Of a stretch of 64,000 bases of DNA, positions 22,515-34,213 are shown piece after piece (positions within the stretch are counted from its first letter, which is position 1; every line of letters starts with the position of its first letter). The stretch lies in NCBI GenBank assembly GCA_019096195.1, contig JAGTXK010000141.1:310001-374000 (forward strand), given 5' to 3'. A model generated the notes under the pieces. That model was not told the origin of the DNA. It worked only from the letters and a program-made list of their open reading frames with translations, and did no database searches. Source of the stretch: Boletus sp. NGJ. Taxonomy: Eukaryota > Basidiomycota > Agaricomycetes > Boletales > Boletaceae. A program made the translations under genes and the position numbers.

Positions 22515-22898
22515 TCAGTCATCGTCAGGAAACTCGTTCACCTGTGCAAACGGCCGGTCCTTCCGCATAAAGTAACTGTAGTCCAGGTTCGCCGCGCTGG
22601 ATACCGGCCAAATTCACGGTCCCGTCGTTGTCACGGTGTAACCGTGAACTTTGGCGGACAACATGCGATGGTGAACACCCAACCTGTTGAACGTCCAACA
22701 GCCAGCACGATTGACGACGGTCGTCGTCACCAAGTCCAAAGGCATCACGTTTCAGATTTAAAAAAAAAAATCCCCCCCCTAGTTATTAAGCACGGTATCG
22801 GTACGATCGGTATGAGCCTCGGATGTGCCACGAATCCGGATGGGCAACTCACCCCGGACCAGTGTCTCTCTGACACGTTTCGGAAACCAGCCTCGTTC
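22515..22898 (-). CDS. 3' exons of an unidentified gene
   Basis: Three consecutive minus-strand segments, 22898-22853, 22683-22635 and 22596-22515, join with matching phases (46+49+82 nt = 59 codons including the stop). They read ERGWFPKRVRETLVR, then GWVFTIACCPPKFTVTP, then AANLDYSYFMRKDRPF and a VNEFPDDD end. The last exon in particular has strongly protein-like composition. Upstream exons could not be traced: sequence above 22900 has homopolymer C and T runs and no clear continuation. It is either the end of a real gene whose 5' part I cannot follow or a decayed copy. The middle intron is 169 nt, long for this window. Confidence 0.35.
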
Positions 22899-24402
22899 CT
22901 GAACTTGAACATGGGGGGGGCCAACCGTATTCGTCGCCCACGCTTAGAAAAACACAGCCTTGGCGAGGGGACGAGGCGAAACACACCTACTTGCTAAATA
23001 GGGAACGTTTACGCCGAGCCAAGGTGTTAGGCTAGAAGGGCATACGTACGCACCACTCAGGTCGTGGGGGACAAGCGAGGCGGATACCCTCAAGCCACTC
23101 AATTGACCCACGGGACCATCTTGCTCTGTCCTCGTCCCGTTCGGACCGGCTTATCGTCGATCCGATCATGAATGCGTGTTATCTTCACGACTTTGACGAA
23201 ACGGCGTCAAACCGATCCATATCCTATACGCATCCTTTTTTACACGCACCGCGCCTCGCTGCATGGCAGGACCGAGATATGACTGCACACGACGCATTTC
23301 TAGTCGTGTGCCAAAGGGATCTGCCACGTGTCATCCCACCCCACACGTCCCCTCGCTTTTCTTATCACGATGGTTTTCCTTTGTCGAGCCGAGGGTTGGA
23401 TCGTCGTCATGAGAATAAAAATTATCGCGCACATTTAAAATTTTGCCCTCTCGTTATCATGATGATTTTCCTTTTTGGGGACACGTCGCGGTGGTTTGAG
23501 CCCTTGCAGTCTCAACCTCAAGGATATTGTCCATTCATCCTTTTCAAAAACTTGAGCTATTGCCGCTCAAATTATTCTACTGTATTGGAGACGAAGTGAT
23601 GAAAATATCCCATTTCATTCCAAAGTGAAACCGAGAAGTATTGAGTGAAACAAGGTGTTTACAGCAGTCCTCTGACGCTTTCACGGCCGAGCGTCGTCGT
23701 CCGAATTTTCCATAGTCGTCGACGCAATGAAATCAGACATATCCCACCCGCAGGCCTGCCATCGTTTCTACCCCTACCTTGGCTCTCGGGTGTGCTGGGT
23801 CAACCCCCCTGTGTCAGGTGCTATGCTCATGGCTTCTACATATGTTCCCTTCCCGACAGAATGACCATGAACCGGGTTCCACTAGGTCGATCGCACACGA
23901 CGCAATCCAGGTACCCCCAACACACACACAATTCATTCCCGAGGGATCCCTCGATATCGAAACACATCACGTTTGGATTTGGTTCGTAGGCCGTTTTCGA
24001 GATATCCGTGGACGAGCGGGATGAAACGACCCACGTCGTTCTTTTTGATCTCGGGACATGGTGTTCGACTTCTCTCGCGCAGCTGGACATCCTTTTCTAT
24101 TCTGGTACAGAATCGTGCCCAGATTTACAAAATTGCAGCGGTTGATTGCTCAGCCCGACCTCGAATTCGTCCTTTTCTCTCAAGTTCATTCAAAGATTAC
24201 GTAGATACAACAAAAGGGTGAGTAACTACGACGACGGCGGTCGAGACCACTTTCCCAAACCGAGGGATTATCCAGCGATATAAGAAGCATAATGGCGCTT
24301 AAAAAGTTGACAAGAAAAGAGAACATTCCCCATTAAAGGCGTGTATCGTACACGTGCCATCACCCCATCCAGGCGCGCCCTTTCCCAATTCCCAAAAAAA
24401 GT
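22899..24402. other. Intergenic, no supported gene
   Basis: About 1.5 kb. Possible upstream exons of the gene ending at 22515 may lie here but none is convincing. Contains homopolymer C runs at about 22,910. Nothing else recognised. Confidence 0.4.
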
Positions 24403-25840
24403 TCATCGAAAAACTAAACGCGAGAGCGGGTCATGATCAGGTGCGGACGTAGAAATGGTCAACTCAGGTATCGTCTCCATATATTCTCCGAAATACGGCA
24501 GCGCATTCTTGTTCGACCGCACCGTCAGCCGCTTCAACGGACACCGCGAACGCCCGACCATCTCCATAAACTGTGCATGCGGCCACACGTCGCGTTCGCG
24601 ATAACAAAAACATATATCGAGCTCTTCGAGTGCGGGCAGGGTAAGGGCATTCAAGATCGCATCGAGCCCGGCTCGGATCACTTTGATTTCGATGCGGCGC
24701 AGAAAAGGGTGTGTGATCGAACCTGGTGAGAGCGCGCGCAAGACGCCGAGTTGGTCTTCGTCTGCACAGAGACACGAGATGACGACGGGTGTGGAGGTGA
24801 CCGCAGCGCGTGAGGAGCTGGACGAATAGCGAACTACTGAACAAGGCAAAGTGCATGTTCAGCTCTACCAAGTGGTCCCAGGGCAACTCGATCCCATCGA
24901 GGGACTGTAAGTCGTGGTTGAGGCACCGCAGAGATGCAGAACGGAGGCCTTTTGCGGGCCCGGGAAAATGGATGGAGGGTGGGTCTCTGTGGGAAGTGAT
25001 ACGGAGGCGCTCGAGGGAAAGATCAGTTCCGGTCTCGGTCTCTGAGACGAAGAGAGTGGGTATGGTGGGGCCGTGCCACCAGAGATCGTTGCTGTGGGTG
25101 ATGAATGGACGGAGCCAGTGTGCTACAGATGAAACCACTGTCGATTCTGCAGCGAACATGTTGATGTCATTGAGGACTCGAACAGCCAGAGGGACGCTCT
25201 TGGTTCTAGCCAACCAAGCCTCACAACCACGACGATACTCTTCACACTCGGCTTTCTGGAGATATATGGAGAGAGAGGACCAGAGGCGGGGTGTGGATAT
25301 TGCCACCGCACGCCAACGGCGGCACACCTGGGTGAGCACTATAGGAGACTCGACATCCCTTGGGGTAATATACGGTGTCTTGGACAGGCAATGATAAAAT
25401 ACCTCGCCCAACACCTCGGGAGGGATCCGAATAGCGGGCGAAGTGAGCGCCCGGTAAGCGAGCAATGACTGACGGGCATGGGCACTGTTCTCTTCCAGTT
25501 TAGCCCGGATCGCAGCGAGCTTCTGAATAGCACTGTCTACGTTCGCCATCTGGAGTGCAAGAATGGAAAGTTGGGTGTTCCGCTCGGAGATGAGGGTATT
25601 GATGAGTAGGATGTCTTGTGGGTCTGGGACGACATTGAGGGTATTGAATTGGGTGCCAAGATCACCTGGCTGTTGAAAGAGGACAATTGAGTAGAGTTTG
25701 AGAGAGAGACGGGAGGCTGACAAAATGGGATGTCTGTCGAAGGCATGAGACACGATTGCGCCATCGGACCCGGGAAGCGACCAACGCACCTTTCCGTTGT
25801 ACTCGTCCAGTTGATTGTGTATCGCCTGCAGAACGTCCAT
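24403..25840 (-). CDS. F-box-like domain protein
   Basis: Two exons, 25840-24802 and 24761-24403, with a 40-nt intron (gtcacc..tgtgcag), give 465 aa. The intron is needed because the protein-like frame switches there, joining LLTRC to DEDQLGVLRALSPGS. An N-terminal coiled coil (INTLISERNTQLSILALQMA, then KLAAIRAKLEEN) precedes the F-box: IPPEVLGEVFYHCLSK, then VLTQVCRRWRAVAISTPRLW (about residues 140-190). The rest is a degenerate leucine-rich-type repeat (SLRCLNHDLQSL, LPALEELDICF, CPLKRLTVRS). Such proteins form large, variable families in agarics and presumably recruit substrates to SCF ubiquitin ligases; the target is unknown. Confidence 0.88.
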
Positions 25841-27279
25841 GTCGAAATACTCTCCTGAGTCTCCTCGTCAACAGATTGTACAATGACCACAGCGTTGGTT
25901 TTACAAGAGCAAGGGCAAGGGGCGGCGAAAGGGAAATACGGTGTGACTCAGTGCGAAGGCGTGTCACGGGCCACGAGCCACGAAGTACAAGTCCCCCTCG
26001 CCCATTTTGCATGACTCCAGCAGATTAGATTGTCCACTGACGCAGGTATCACTAGCATGTGAATGGTCTCAGGCTGTTGATCTGTTCACCCAGTAGCAGA
26101 CCACAGCTAGGCAATATGTCAAACAAGACAAGTATATTCTACATCCTAGCCGAACTACGGCAGCATTCTGTTTTTGTGTCGTAGAGTAGAATCGACCATC
26201 CATGCTCCATCTTCTTCCTGCCCATGTCTCTCTGGATTCCCATCTCATTGCAGACTTCTCGGGGAGCCTCCATGCAATGTGAATTCCCATTGGGGTGAGT
26301 GTTTGACTCTATCCCGTGATGATTGAAAAATCCATGTCCGCAGCAGGTTCTGTTTGAGCCTTGAAAATCTCTATAATATAATGTTGACATCCCTTACATC
26401 GGTGTGGGGGTTATATTATTTCTGGACGCTTTTAAATTCCGGTCTGATTCATTGGTTCTATATGCTCGCATGGACTTGTCAGACTTTGATAATAACACGT
26501 TGGCATTCGGAATGACATGTGCATGTCTTGCACGGTGACGCATGTGGCCTTCCTAACATCTCTGCAGCACGTTCTGATGCGCCGCGACAGGGCGATTTGT
26601 CCAACTTTTAATATGGCGTCGTGGTGGCCACCGCACTGATCCGTACGTGCTGATTGCTCCTGGTTAATGCGTTTTAGCATTTGCTATAGAAAAACCAGTA
26701 CATTTACTCAAAATTCTGTCGGTGCAAACGTCGGTGAACCTGTGCATAAAGGTAAACCGTCCACAGCTTTGGCATGTCGGCCCGTATCCATGACGTGGTA
26801 TGTCACAAGCCGTACTTACCGTGGCATGCCGTCGATTCTCCACGGAGCTGTGAGCGTTGACAGCAGCCGAGCGAAACTTCGTGGTACGCTCGCATCATCC
26901 AACCGGAACGAAGTTCAAGAGTTTCAAGTCGAGGCAACCGCATGGACTTGCCATGTTCTGTCCAACGAAAGCAAAAAAAAAGTGCCGAGTAAAGTTCGAC
27001 ACAGCGTTCGCCTGCCCATTACTAACCGAAGACACATCGGAAACCAGCCAAGTTGTGAAATGTCGAAGCTTGGTGGTACATACAAAACCATCATATGTGG
27101 CCGAACACGTTCAGGATCACTGACGAGACGTACTCGAGGCTGGGTACTGATGCCGTTTGCGAGCGGCACCACTATGCTAATCCTCGACTGATCATGAGTC
27201 TTCTTTCCCCCCCCCTTTTTTTTTTTGGTTTAGCTCCATATTTCTGATAGCAAAACCGAACAACCGGCCGTCAATCTGA
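25841..27279. other. Intergenic, no supported gene
   Basis: About 1.4 kb upstream of the F-box gene. The longest open frame (26667-27191) has no family resemblance or codon regularity. A C-run then T-run (about 27208-27228) lies near the right end. Confidence 0.5.
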
Positions 27280-27726
27280 ATGGATTCCTCACACTACGCT
27301 CTTACTCCATCTGGCTCACTTTCATCCACGCCTCGACAAAGCAAAGTGATCTCGCAGGACACTATCGAGCAAACGAGGGTGAATGTTTCAACACACAAAG
27401 TCATAAACGAGCTTACCGGAGAGGAGCCACAGACGCGGCAGGAGATCCTGAGAAGAGGTATGTAGTTGATATGGATATGTTACTCTACGGTGGGCTTGCT
27501 CGCACCGGAAGCCATCGATTTGCTCTCGGCTGCTCCGGAGATCAGGAAACCCGAGTTGTTCGTCCGACCCCGTATGGAACGCGCGCTCCTGCCGACACCA
27601 AAGATGCGACAAATGCTCACATGGGCAAGTTGGTCCGACAACACACGATCAATGTGCTCGTTTTTCTACTGCTCACCTCAAAGTTGGCAATCCACTGTCG
27701 AGTTCGATGCACACCCCGCCTACTAG
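27280..27726 (+). CDS. Possible 130-aa protein, unknown
   Basis: Exons 27280-27457 and 27512-27726 (intron gtatgt..ggaag) join in frame to 131 codons. The protein begins MDSSHYALTPSGSLSSTP, continues with a helical polar segment (KVINELTGEEPQTRQEILRR) and, across the junction, AIDLLSAAPEIRKPELF. The second half has no recognised motif. Support is the strong gtatgt donor and phase match only. It might instead be the decayed 5' part of a longer gene. Confidence 0.3.
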
Positions 27727-28049
27727 TACGTTTCCCAGTTCCATGGCCAACACCATCACTCGATATTTAACACAGACTCTGCCCTGAACGAGACCAGCTC
27801 TCAAGGATATCAGAATTTGTCTTATCAATCGTAACTTTTAAATATTCAAACCAGTCGATGTAGTCCTAGATTTTTCGTCGAAATAGCCCTGTCTTACCAC
27901 TCTGGCTAGTAAGGACCATGAATTCAGTGCACCATTGAGTGCATGTTGACATGAAGTTCAAGAGATAGCTCTGTGAATTCCAAGCAAATCCCGGGCCAGT
28001 GCCAAGAGTTGCCACGAATTTGGTAAGGCTGTGTTTCTTCAGCCTTGTC
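27727..28049. other. Intergenic, upstream of glycosyltransferase A
   Basis: About 320 bases between the weak gene model and the first glycosyltransferase; presumably its promoter. No clear TATA box or repeat seen. Confidence 0.5.
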
Positions 28050-29477
28050 ATGTCCAACGCAGCTTACGAGCGGCTGCCTTTGCACTCGGTCTCAGATTCA
28101 GCCCGGTCTCGTTCTCGTTCACCACGTCGCCACTCGTCCCACAAGTCCAGCCTGTGCAATTTGTCGGTACTGGTGCGCCGACGAACGTGTTTCACAGCTC
28201 TCAAAGTCATCGTCCCGCTCCTCGCCGTCGCCGTCCTCACCGGCCTCTTCCTCTACGAAATCCACATCGAACTCGCATTCTACCCCCGCGAATGGATACA
28301 ACGCGAAATCAAACCCGTCGAGCCCCTCTTAGGGTGCTTCGACCCTGACCGCGTCAGTCCCTACTACAACGTCTCCAAATATGTCTACGGACCCAAACGC
28401 ACCGAGGTTCATGCTGGCGTACCCATGCGATTCGACATGGACTGCTACGACTTTGCAGCGACCATCCAGTCACCACATCAATCACACCACCCCACGGTCG
28501 CACCCCCCGACGACCGCATCCACTATCATACCTATTGGCGCGTCGACCTCGCACCGTTTGACGAACGACAGGAATACATGCTTAAATCCTTCTTTGCCAC
28601 CCAAAACGTCGATAATACCCGTTTGATCATGTGGTCTAATGGGGACCTGAGCGCTTACCCGATCTTCCGAAAGTACACCGACCGGTTCCCAGAATCGTTC
28701 GAGTTGCGTGTGGCTGATATCAAGGATTTAGCGCGGGGTACGCCGCTTGATGGGAGTGGTTTGTTGAATTTGAATGATAAAAAGGCGTGGGTGGATGGGG
28801 ATCTCGTTCGGTTGTTGGTCGTGTGGACGTATGGGGGCGTATGGATTGACATGGACTCACTCCTCACCCGGGACCTTTCACCCCTCCTCGAACATGAATT
28901 CGTGACCCAATGGGACTGTTACGGTACGTCTGTTTCCCTTGTCTCTCTTCACCGCTGTCGAACCGACCTCCCATCCATTCACGCAGACAAACCGTACAGG
29001 GCATTGAACGGCGCCCTGATGCACTTTCACAAACACTCGCCTTACCTCTGCGAAGCCTTTCACGTCATGGCCACCTCCTCCCCTCCCCACCCCGGTTCCA
29101 CCGATTGGGGTTCTCTCCTCTACTTCAAACTCTGGCGTCGGCTCTTGGCTGCCCACATTCCCCCATTTAAGATTCTCCCCTTTTGCTTTAGCGACGCACG
29201 TGCCTGTCGCTTGGACAATCGTCTTCCGGACCCGTTCGAACCCGACCGATCGAGCGGGACGTGGACGATGGGATTGGGGTTGGAAGCGGGTGGGGCGTTG
29301 GACCAGACGCTGGGCAAGGTGTTTTCAATGCATTTGCATAACCAGTGGGAAAAGGCGTTTCCGAAAGGCGGGTGGGTGGAGAGGTTGTTATTGGCGCGGT
29401 ATGAAGAAAAGTTGAGAGAGAGGTGGGAGGAGGGTGGGGGGGAGACGGATGCGAGCAGCATCATCGATGATCGATGA
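28050..29477 (+). CDS. DXD-motif glycosyltransferase, paralogue A
   Basis: Exons 28050-28923 and 28987-29477 give 454 aa. A short cytosolic N-terminus with RSRSRSPRR precedes one membrane anchor (ALKVIVPLLAVAVLTGLFLY), so this is a type II membrane protein as in the Golgi. The catalytic region has TYWRVDLAPFDERQEYMLKS, RLIMWSNGDL, then KAWVDGDLVRLLVVW and YGGVWIDMDSLLTRDL, the DXD sugar-binding motif of the Gly_transf_sug (GT32-like) fold. The C-terminal part has NGALMHFHKHSPYLCEAFHV and HNQWEKAFPKGGWVERLL. A close paralogue lies at 32761-34213. The 63-nt intron (28924-28986) has no stop and is a multiple of three, so retention would insert 21 residues. Donor sugar and acceptor are unknown. 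Confidence 0.92.
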   Translation: MSNAAYERLPLHSVSDSARSRSRSPRRHSSHKSSLCNLSVLVRRRTCFTALKVIVPLLAVAVLTGLFLYEIHIELAFYPREWIQREIKPVEPLLGCFDPDRVSPYYNVSKYVYGPKRTEVHAGVPMRFDMDCYDFAATIQSPHQSHHPTVAPPDDRIHYHTYWRVDLAPFDERQEYMLKSFFATQNVDNTRLIMWSNGDLSAYPIFRKYTDRFPESFELRVADIKDLARGTPLDGSGLLNLNDKKAWVDGDLVRLLVVWTYGGVWIDMDSLLTRDLSPLLEHEFVTQWDCYGTSVSLVSLHRCRTDLPSIHADKPYRALNGALMHFHKHSPYLCEAFHVMATSSPPHPGSTDWGSLLYFKLWRRLLAAHIPPFKILPFCFSDARACRLDNRLPDPFEPDRSSGTWTMGLGLEAGGALDQTLGKVFSMHLHNQWEKAFPKGGWVERLLLARYEEKLRERWEEGGGETDASSIIDDR

Positions 29478-30009
29478 TCCCCGGGTGACGGGATTGCTGG
29501 TGGGAACCTATTGAATCTTAAGAGACGAACTTGACTACGATGCAGTGCAGTACTGATTCTGGGCCATACTTCCTAATGTCGTGTCACTCATAACGACTGT
29601 CTGATTGCTAAAGATCAAGTGTGCAGACGATTGAGGGTCAATAACTGTTAATGCCGGAACCCGCACGGATGTGTTCACGTACGTAGCCTCCACTGATTGT
29701 ACGTGCAGACACGTTCGATTGACTGTAGCAAATATAATATGTTATGCTCACGTTTTTCATTTCCAGAAGATGCCCCCACATACCATGACCGCTCCACAAA
29801 TGCATGTCGGGTCGCTCTGACTCGTCCAATGCGCGGGCTCCACACGACCATATGACTTAGCAGCTAATGAGGCCTTCTCCACTTGAAGGTTTACAATATT
29901 GGCGTAGTTTCGACATGAGGTGATATTAGCTGCCTACTAGTGTACATATCTCTGATTAACGATCCTGATAGATACCAATAAATTCGAACTACAAAAGGGG
30001 AAATTAAAA
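29478..30009. other. Convergent spacer between GT-A and P450
   Basis: About 530 bases holding the 3' ends of the glycosyltransferase (+) and P450 (-) transcripts. No gene or repeat seen. Confidence 0.6.
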
Positions 30010-32202
30010 TTAAGCAGTAGCAGCAATCAACTCCTCTAGTTTCTCGGAGTCCATCCCTGGAAACCTGGGCATGATCCTGCACTTGAATGGGAGAGGATGT
30101 CTGCACAGACAATCAACACCACATCGGGGACCCAAAAAACAGTCTGCCATGCTTCACTCACATCACAAGCCCGCTCGAAAATTCCGGTTCCGCTAGGACT
30201 TCCACCCCGTTATCGTCCAGGGGTTTCAGTATCTTGAACACGGCCAACACCTTGACGATGACCCCCCACATTGACGCGTCTGCAAAGTGTCTCCCGACAC
30301 AGATGCGACGTCCGAATCCAAACACAATGTGTTCGATCTCTTTTGGCTTGAGTGAACCGTCATCCTCGAGGAATCGTTCGGGTATAAATTTGTGTGGGTC
30401 GGGGAACCTCGATTCGTCGTGTGCCATCGACCTGTGGGACTAGTCATGGAACTCTGTTGGGAGGGGTTGTAACAGCACGAACCAAAGGTTGGCTACGAGC
30501 ATAGAACCTGAAACAGGGGGTATCAATAGACACTCGGTTACTTGAGATTGGCGAATTATTCACCCTTCGGAATGTGGAACCCATGATACACATCGTCATC
30601 CATAGAAACGTGGGGAACCACTGCGTGGTTCAAGGGGATTAACAAAAAAGCTGACCAAGGGACGAAATCACTCACACAGAGGAACAACAGGTTTGTATCT
30701 GAACGTTTCCCAAAAAACGGCATCGATGAAGGGTAACAAGGGTCGATCGTCTATAGTTGGCAATCTAGCATTGCCCACCACAGCATCAATTTGTGCTTGC
30801 GCCTTTTCCTGTGCTGACGGGTTCAACACCATCATAAGAAAGAACATCACCAGGAGTGCGTGGGACTGTTATTCTATTGTTAGTCACTACCATGAAGACA
30901 TGATATCACGTACGCTCTCTGTTGCAGCTAACAGGTTGGACAACACGCATAAGTAAAGGGTCTCACGAGGCATCTAAGCAACGCACCCAAAACGACGGAC
31001 ATAGAGGCCTCTTTGAGGGCCTGCATCCACGCTTCTTCGGGCGTCTTGCTCTTCTCTTCCATACCTCGCAATCCATCGTGTACAACCGACGGAGCGACGC
31101 TACCGCTCTGCTAGCATATGTAACTATTCAACATACGTACCAGGCGAGTGATTGAAATGATCGTCACCTCACTTTGAAGAGAGTGTTCAAATGGCCGTTC
31201 GAGACACTGCTTCGAAATCACACGTGCCATTTCCGAATGCCTCTTGAATGACATACCCGGAAACCACGACGGGAGATGGAGCACTCCCAACAAATAAATC
31301 CCGTGAACGAACATGTAACAGAAAATGTGATGACTCACATAACGGAAAAGCGCCAACTATAATGGCAACATCAACACGCAAAACGGGTATGAGAATGTTC
31401 TGCAGATTTTCAAGGCTGTCGACGAGTTCGTCAGTTCGAGACGCTGGGTCATAGTCATAGGTACTGTTCAGCATGATCGACGTAGTATATCTGGAAGGAG
31501 CGTTGATCAGGTCTATCACCACATTCACTCTCGGACACTTACTCGAACACATGATTATCGAATTGTTCGGGCATATCGAACAATTGGCGGAGAAGTTGAC
31601 ATGCCTTGCGATGTTGAAGGGGAAAAAATCTGGGCACCGCGTCGAGGCGAAACGTCTGGTGGAAAAACCGCCTATGGAGTCGCCATCGATCGCCGTAAGG
31701 CAATAGACCGGAATTAAAACTTAGTCCACACCTTTGAATAGCGGACTGAGATGAGCAGTGTGATCAAAAAACGTGGACCTAACATGTCATTGGTGATGAA
31801 ATATGGACGGCTGGAGTAGTTCCTGGAACGATTCTCGAGCAGGTCCATGGCAATATTTTCCGAATTGAGGATGATGATATCCTTTCCCATCAGTCGAGAA
31901 TACACTATATCGCCTGCAAGGATATCAGTTCGAGTAGATGTGACATGGAATTGAACACGTTGTGACTCACCGTATGTTTTTGCCCACTCGGCATATGTTA
32001 TCCATGGAGCACCTGCGTCAATTCCGATAACGTTTCCAATCCATGGTAAGCCAGGAGGTCCGGGGGGCAATGGGTGAGAAGATCGGATCCAGTGGATTTT
32101 TCGTCCGATATATAGAACCCCAACACACCCAAAAATCAAGACAAATGCAGTCGTCCAATTAGACGTCCCGTGGGAGACGATAATGCCTTGATTGAGGCTC
32201 AT
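30010..32202 (-). CDS. Cytochrome P450 monooxygenase
   Basis: Twelve exons close in frame to 529 aa: 32202-31971, 31913-31784, 31731-31543, 31490-31339, 31283-31168, 31110-30987, 30927-30914, 30865-30676, 30620-30564, 30507-30483, 30431-30162 and 30100-30010. N-terminal anchor: TTAFVLIFGCVGVLYIG; then the proline hinge LPPGPPGLPWIGN. C-helix region: YGDRWRLHRRFFHQ. The I-helix site is read as AATESS, across a 14-nt micro-exon. The K-helix ExxR is ETFR; PERF motif is PERFLEDD; the heme loop is FGFGRRICVG with the Cys ligand. All catalytic marks are present, so it looks functional. It resembles the large agaric P450 families often labelled O-methylsterigmatocystin oxidoreductase-like, but subfamily and substrate cannot be set. 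It lies between two paralogous glycosyltransferases. Confidence 0.93.
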
Positions 32203-32760
32203 TTTGGGCACGAAGTATATATGGTCCAGCTTATGTAAACTGGCTGGTAGTCGCGGTCACTTGTCGGTGAAAGAGCAGGGCCGAGAGTTGCTAGATGTCA
32301 TCAAGGAAGCGAATAGACACGAATAATCAGATAGAATGGCTCAGGATTATTGGCCCTCCGCTACCTGGTTTATATACTACTCGTACTGATTTTCATATTC
32401 TGAGTCACTGAGTTCGCTTTTTGTTATCACATGGCACATCGCCCAGCCAAACTTTAACTCGGAAAGGGGCGACCAAGGTAGTCGTACGGCGTCTTCGAAG
32501 CGGGAGTTTCACCCAGAAGCTCGGTCTTTCATGCCTGTATAGAATACCTGGGATGGGCGCCGAGAAGCAGGAGTAGTTGTTCGCTGCAAGCGTAGTGTAG
32601 GGAAGTGCTAGTGAAAGGCGTTAAATGTTGACGGTTTCGTCAAGTTATCCTATGTTTTGGCGCAGAATAGCCATCCTCTGGAATTTTCCATTTGGACTTG
32701 CAACGACCTCCCACATCCAACCGACCGTTTCAAACTTTCTCAAGTTCAAGCTCCCACTTC
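32203..32760. other. Divergent promoter region, P450 and GT-B
   Basis: About 560 bases between the P450 start (-) and glycosyltransferase B start (+), so both genes may share control sequences. A tatatatgg-like element (32,217-32,222) sits 15-20 bases before the P450 ATG. Nothing else recognised. Confidence 0.5.
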
Positions 32761-34213
32761 ATGTCTTCAGTGCCATACGGCGTCCTGCCCACTCACGACA
32801 ACCACGATTCTTCCGACCGTCGCCACTCCAATCCATTCCTGGCACGGATCCCACTCCCGCCGTTGCGTCGGTGGTGGCTACGACGGTCCACATCTTCACA
32901 CACGCATCCTGGTGTCAAGATGCGACCTCGAACGTTGCTCAATATCTTGAAATTTGTGTTACCCATCGCCCTGCTCGCACTCTGGTGGGTCTGGCACACG
33001 TTCGAGCCCCATCTCCACATCGACCTTGTCTTTTATGACCGCAATTGGATTGCCAACGAAATCCACCCCATCACGCCGCTCTCGGGTTGTTTCAACCCAG
33101 ATCGCGTCAGTCCGTTGTACAACGTCACCGAGGAGTTGTATGGTAAGAAGCGGTTCGAGGTCCAGGCAGGTATCCCCATGCGAATGGGCATGGACTGCTA
33201 TGCCTTTGCTGGCACCGTCCTTTCACCAGATCATGACGCCCATCAAGACGCCTGGATACCACCCGAACATCGCAACCAGTACCACACCTACTGGCGCACA
33301 GACCTCGTACCGCTTGGGGAACGCCAAGAATTCATGCTCAAATCCTTTTTCGCCACTCAGAACCTCCCCCGCGCCCGCCTCGTCCTCTGGTCCAACGGCG
33401 ACCTGACTCAGAACCCGATTGTGCAGAGATACCTCCAACGCTTTCCCGAGTCGTTCTCCCTCAATATCGTCGATATCCCCGCCCTTGCCAAGGGCACAGC
33501 TATGGAAACGAGCAAGCTTCTTCAGCTGAACGACAAGAAAGCATGGGTCGACGGTGACCTCGTCCGTCTGCTCGTCATCTGGCACTACGGCGGTATGTGG
33601 ATCGACATGGACATGCTCGTCACACGCGACCTCGAACCCCTCCTCGAACACGAATTCGTCACGCAATGGGACTGCTGGGGTAACGTCGTTCCATCCCACC
33701 ATGTACATTGACTGACATCCTCGTACTTCCACATCCCCCTTTTTTCCGCCTCCTTTCTTCCACACAGCCAAAACTTACCAAGCGCTCAACGGCGCCCTCA
33801 TGCACTTCAAACAACAATCGCCCTATCTCTGCGAAGCATTCCATCTCATGGCCACCTCCACCCCACCGCGCTCCCCCTCGACAGACTGGGGCGCGATCCT
33901 CTACCTCCGTCTCTGGCGCCGCCTCCTCGCCGAATCGATACCCCCGTTCAAGATCCTTCCCTCTTGCTTCAGCGACCCCATCGCCTGTCGACGCGACAAT
34001 AGCGTCCCGGATCCATTCACGCCCGACCGTGCGGACGGGCAGTGGGCGAATGGATATGGACTGGAAGAAGGAGGCGGGCTCGACCGCGCGCTGCGACAGA
34101 TATTTACGGTGCATTTGCATAATCGGTGGGAGAAGCCGTTTCCGAGGGGTGGGTGGGTCGAACGGTTGTTGCTCCGCCGGTACGACGAGACGTTGGCACG
34201 GCAGTCGACGTAA
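32761..34213 (+). CDS. DXD-motif glycosyltransferase, paralogue B
   Basis: Exons 32761-33679 and 33768-34213 give 454 aa, exactly the length of paralogue A. The anchor is LLNILKFVLPIALLALWWVW after a basic stretch. Shared blocks include SPLYNVTEELYGKKRFEVQA, TYWRTDLVPLGERQEFMLKS, LVLWSNGDL, KAWVDGDLVRLLVIW, then YGGMWIDMDMLVTRDL (DXD) and WGAILYLRLWRRLLAESIPP. The intron interrupts the same codon (after WDCWG, phase 1) as in A, so the pair arose by gene duplication with the intron present. Here the intron is 88 nt and would shift the frame if retained. Same inferred topology and role as A. Confidence 0.92.

Noticed and set aside
26667-27191. 174-aa open frame as a gene
   Set aside because: Low-complexity, no family resemblance, no splice context or promoter signs, and a competing frame of similar quality on the other strand.
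33223-33771. 182-aa minus-strand frame inside glycosyltransferase B
   Set aside because: Shadow of the well-supported plus-strand exon, running past its intron.
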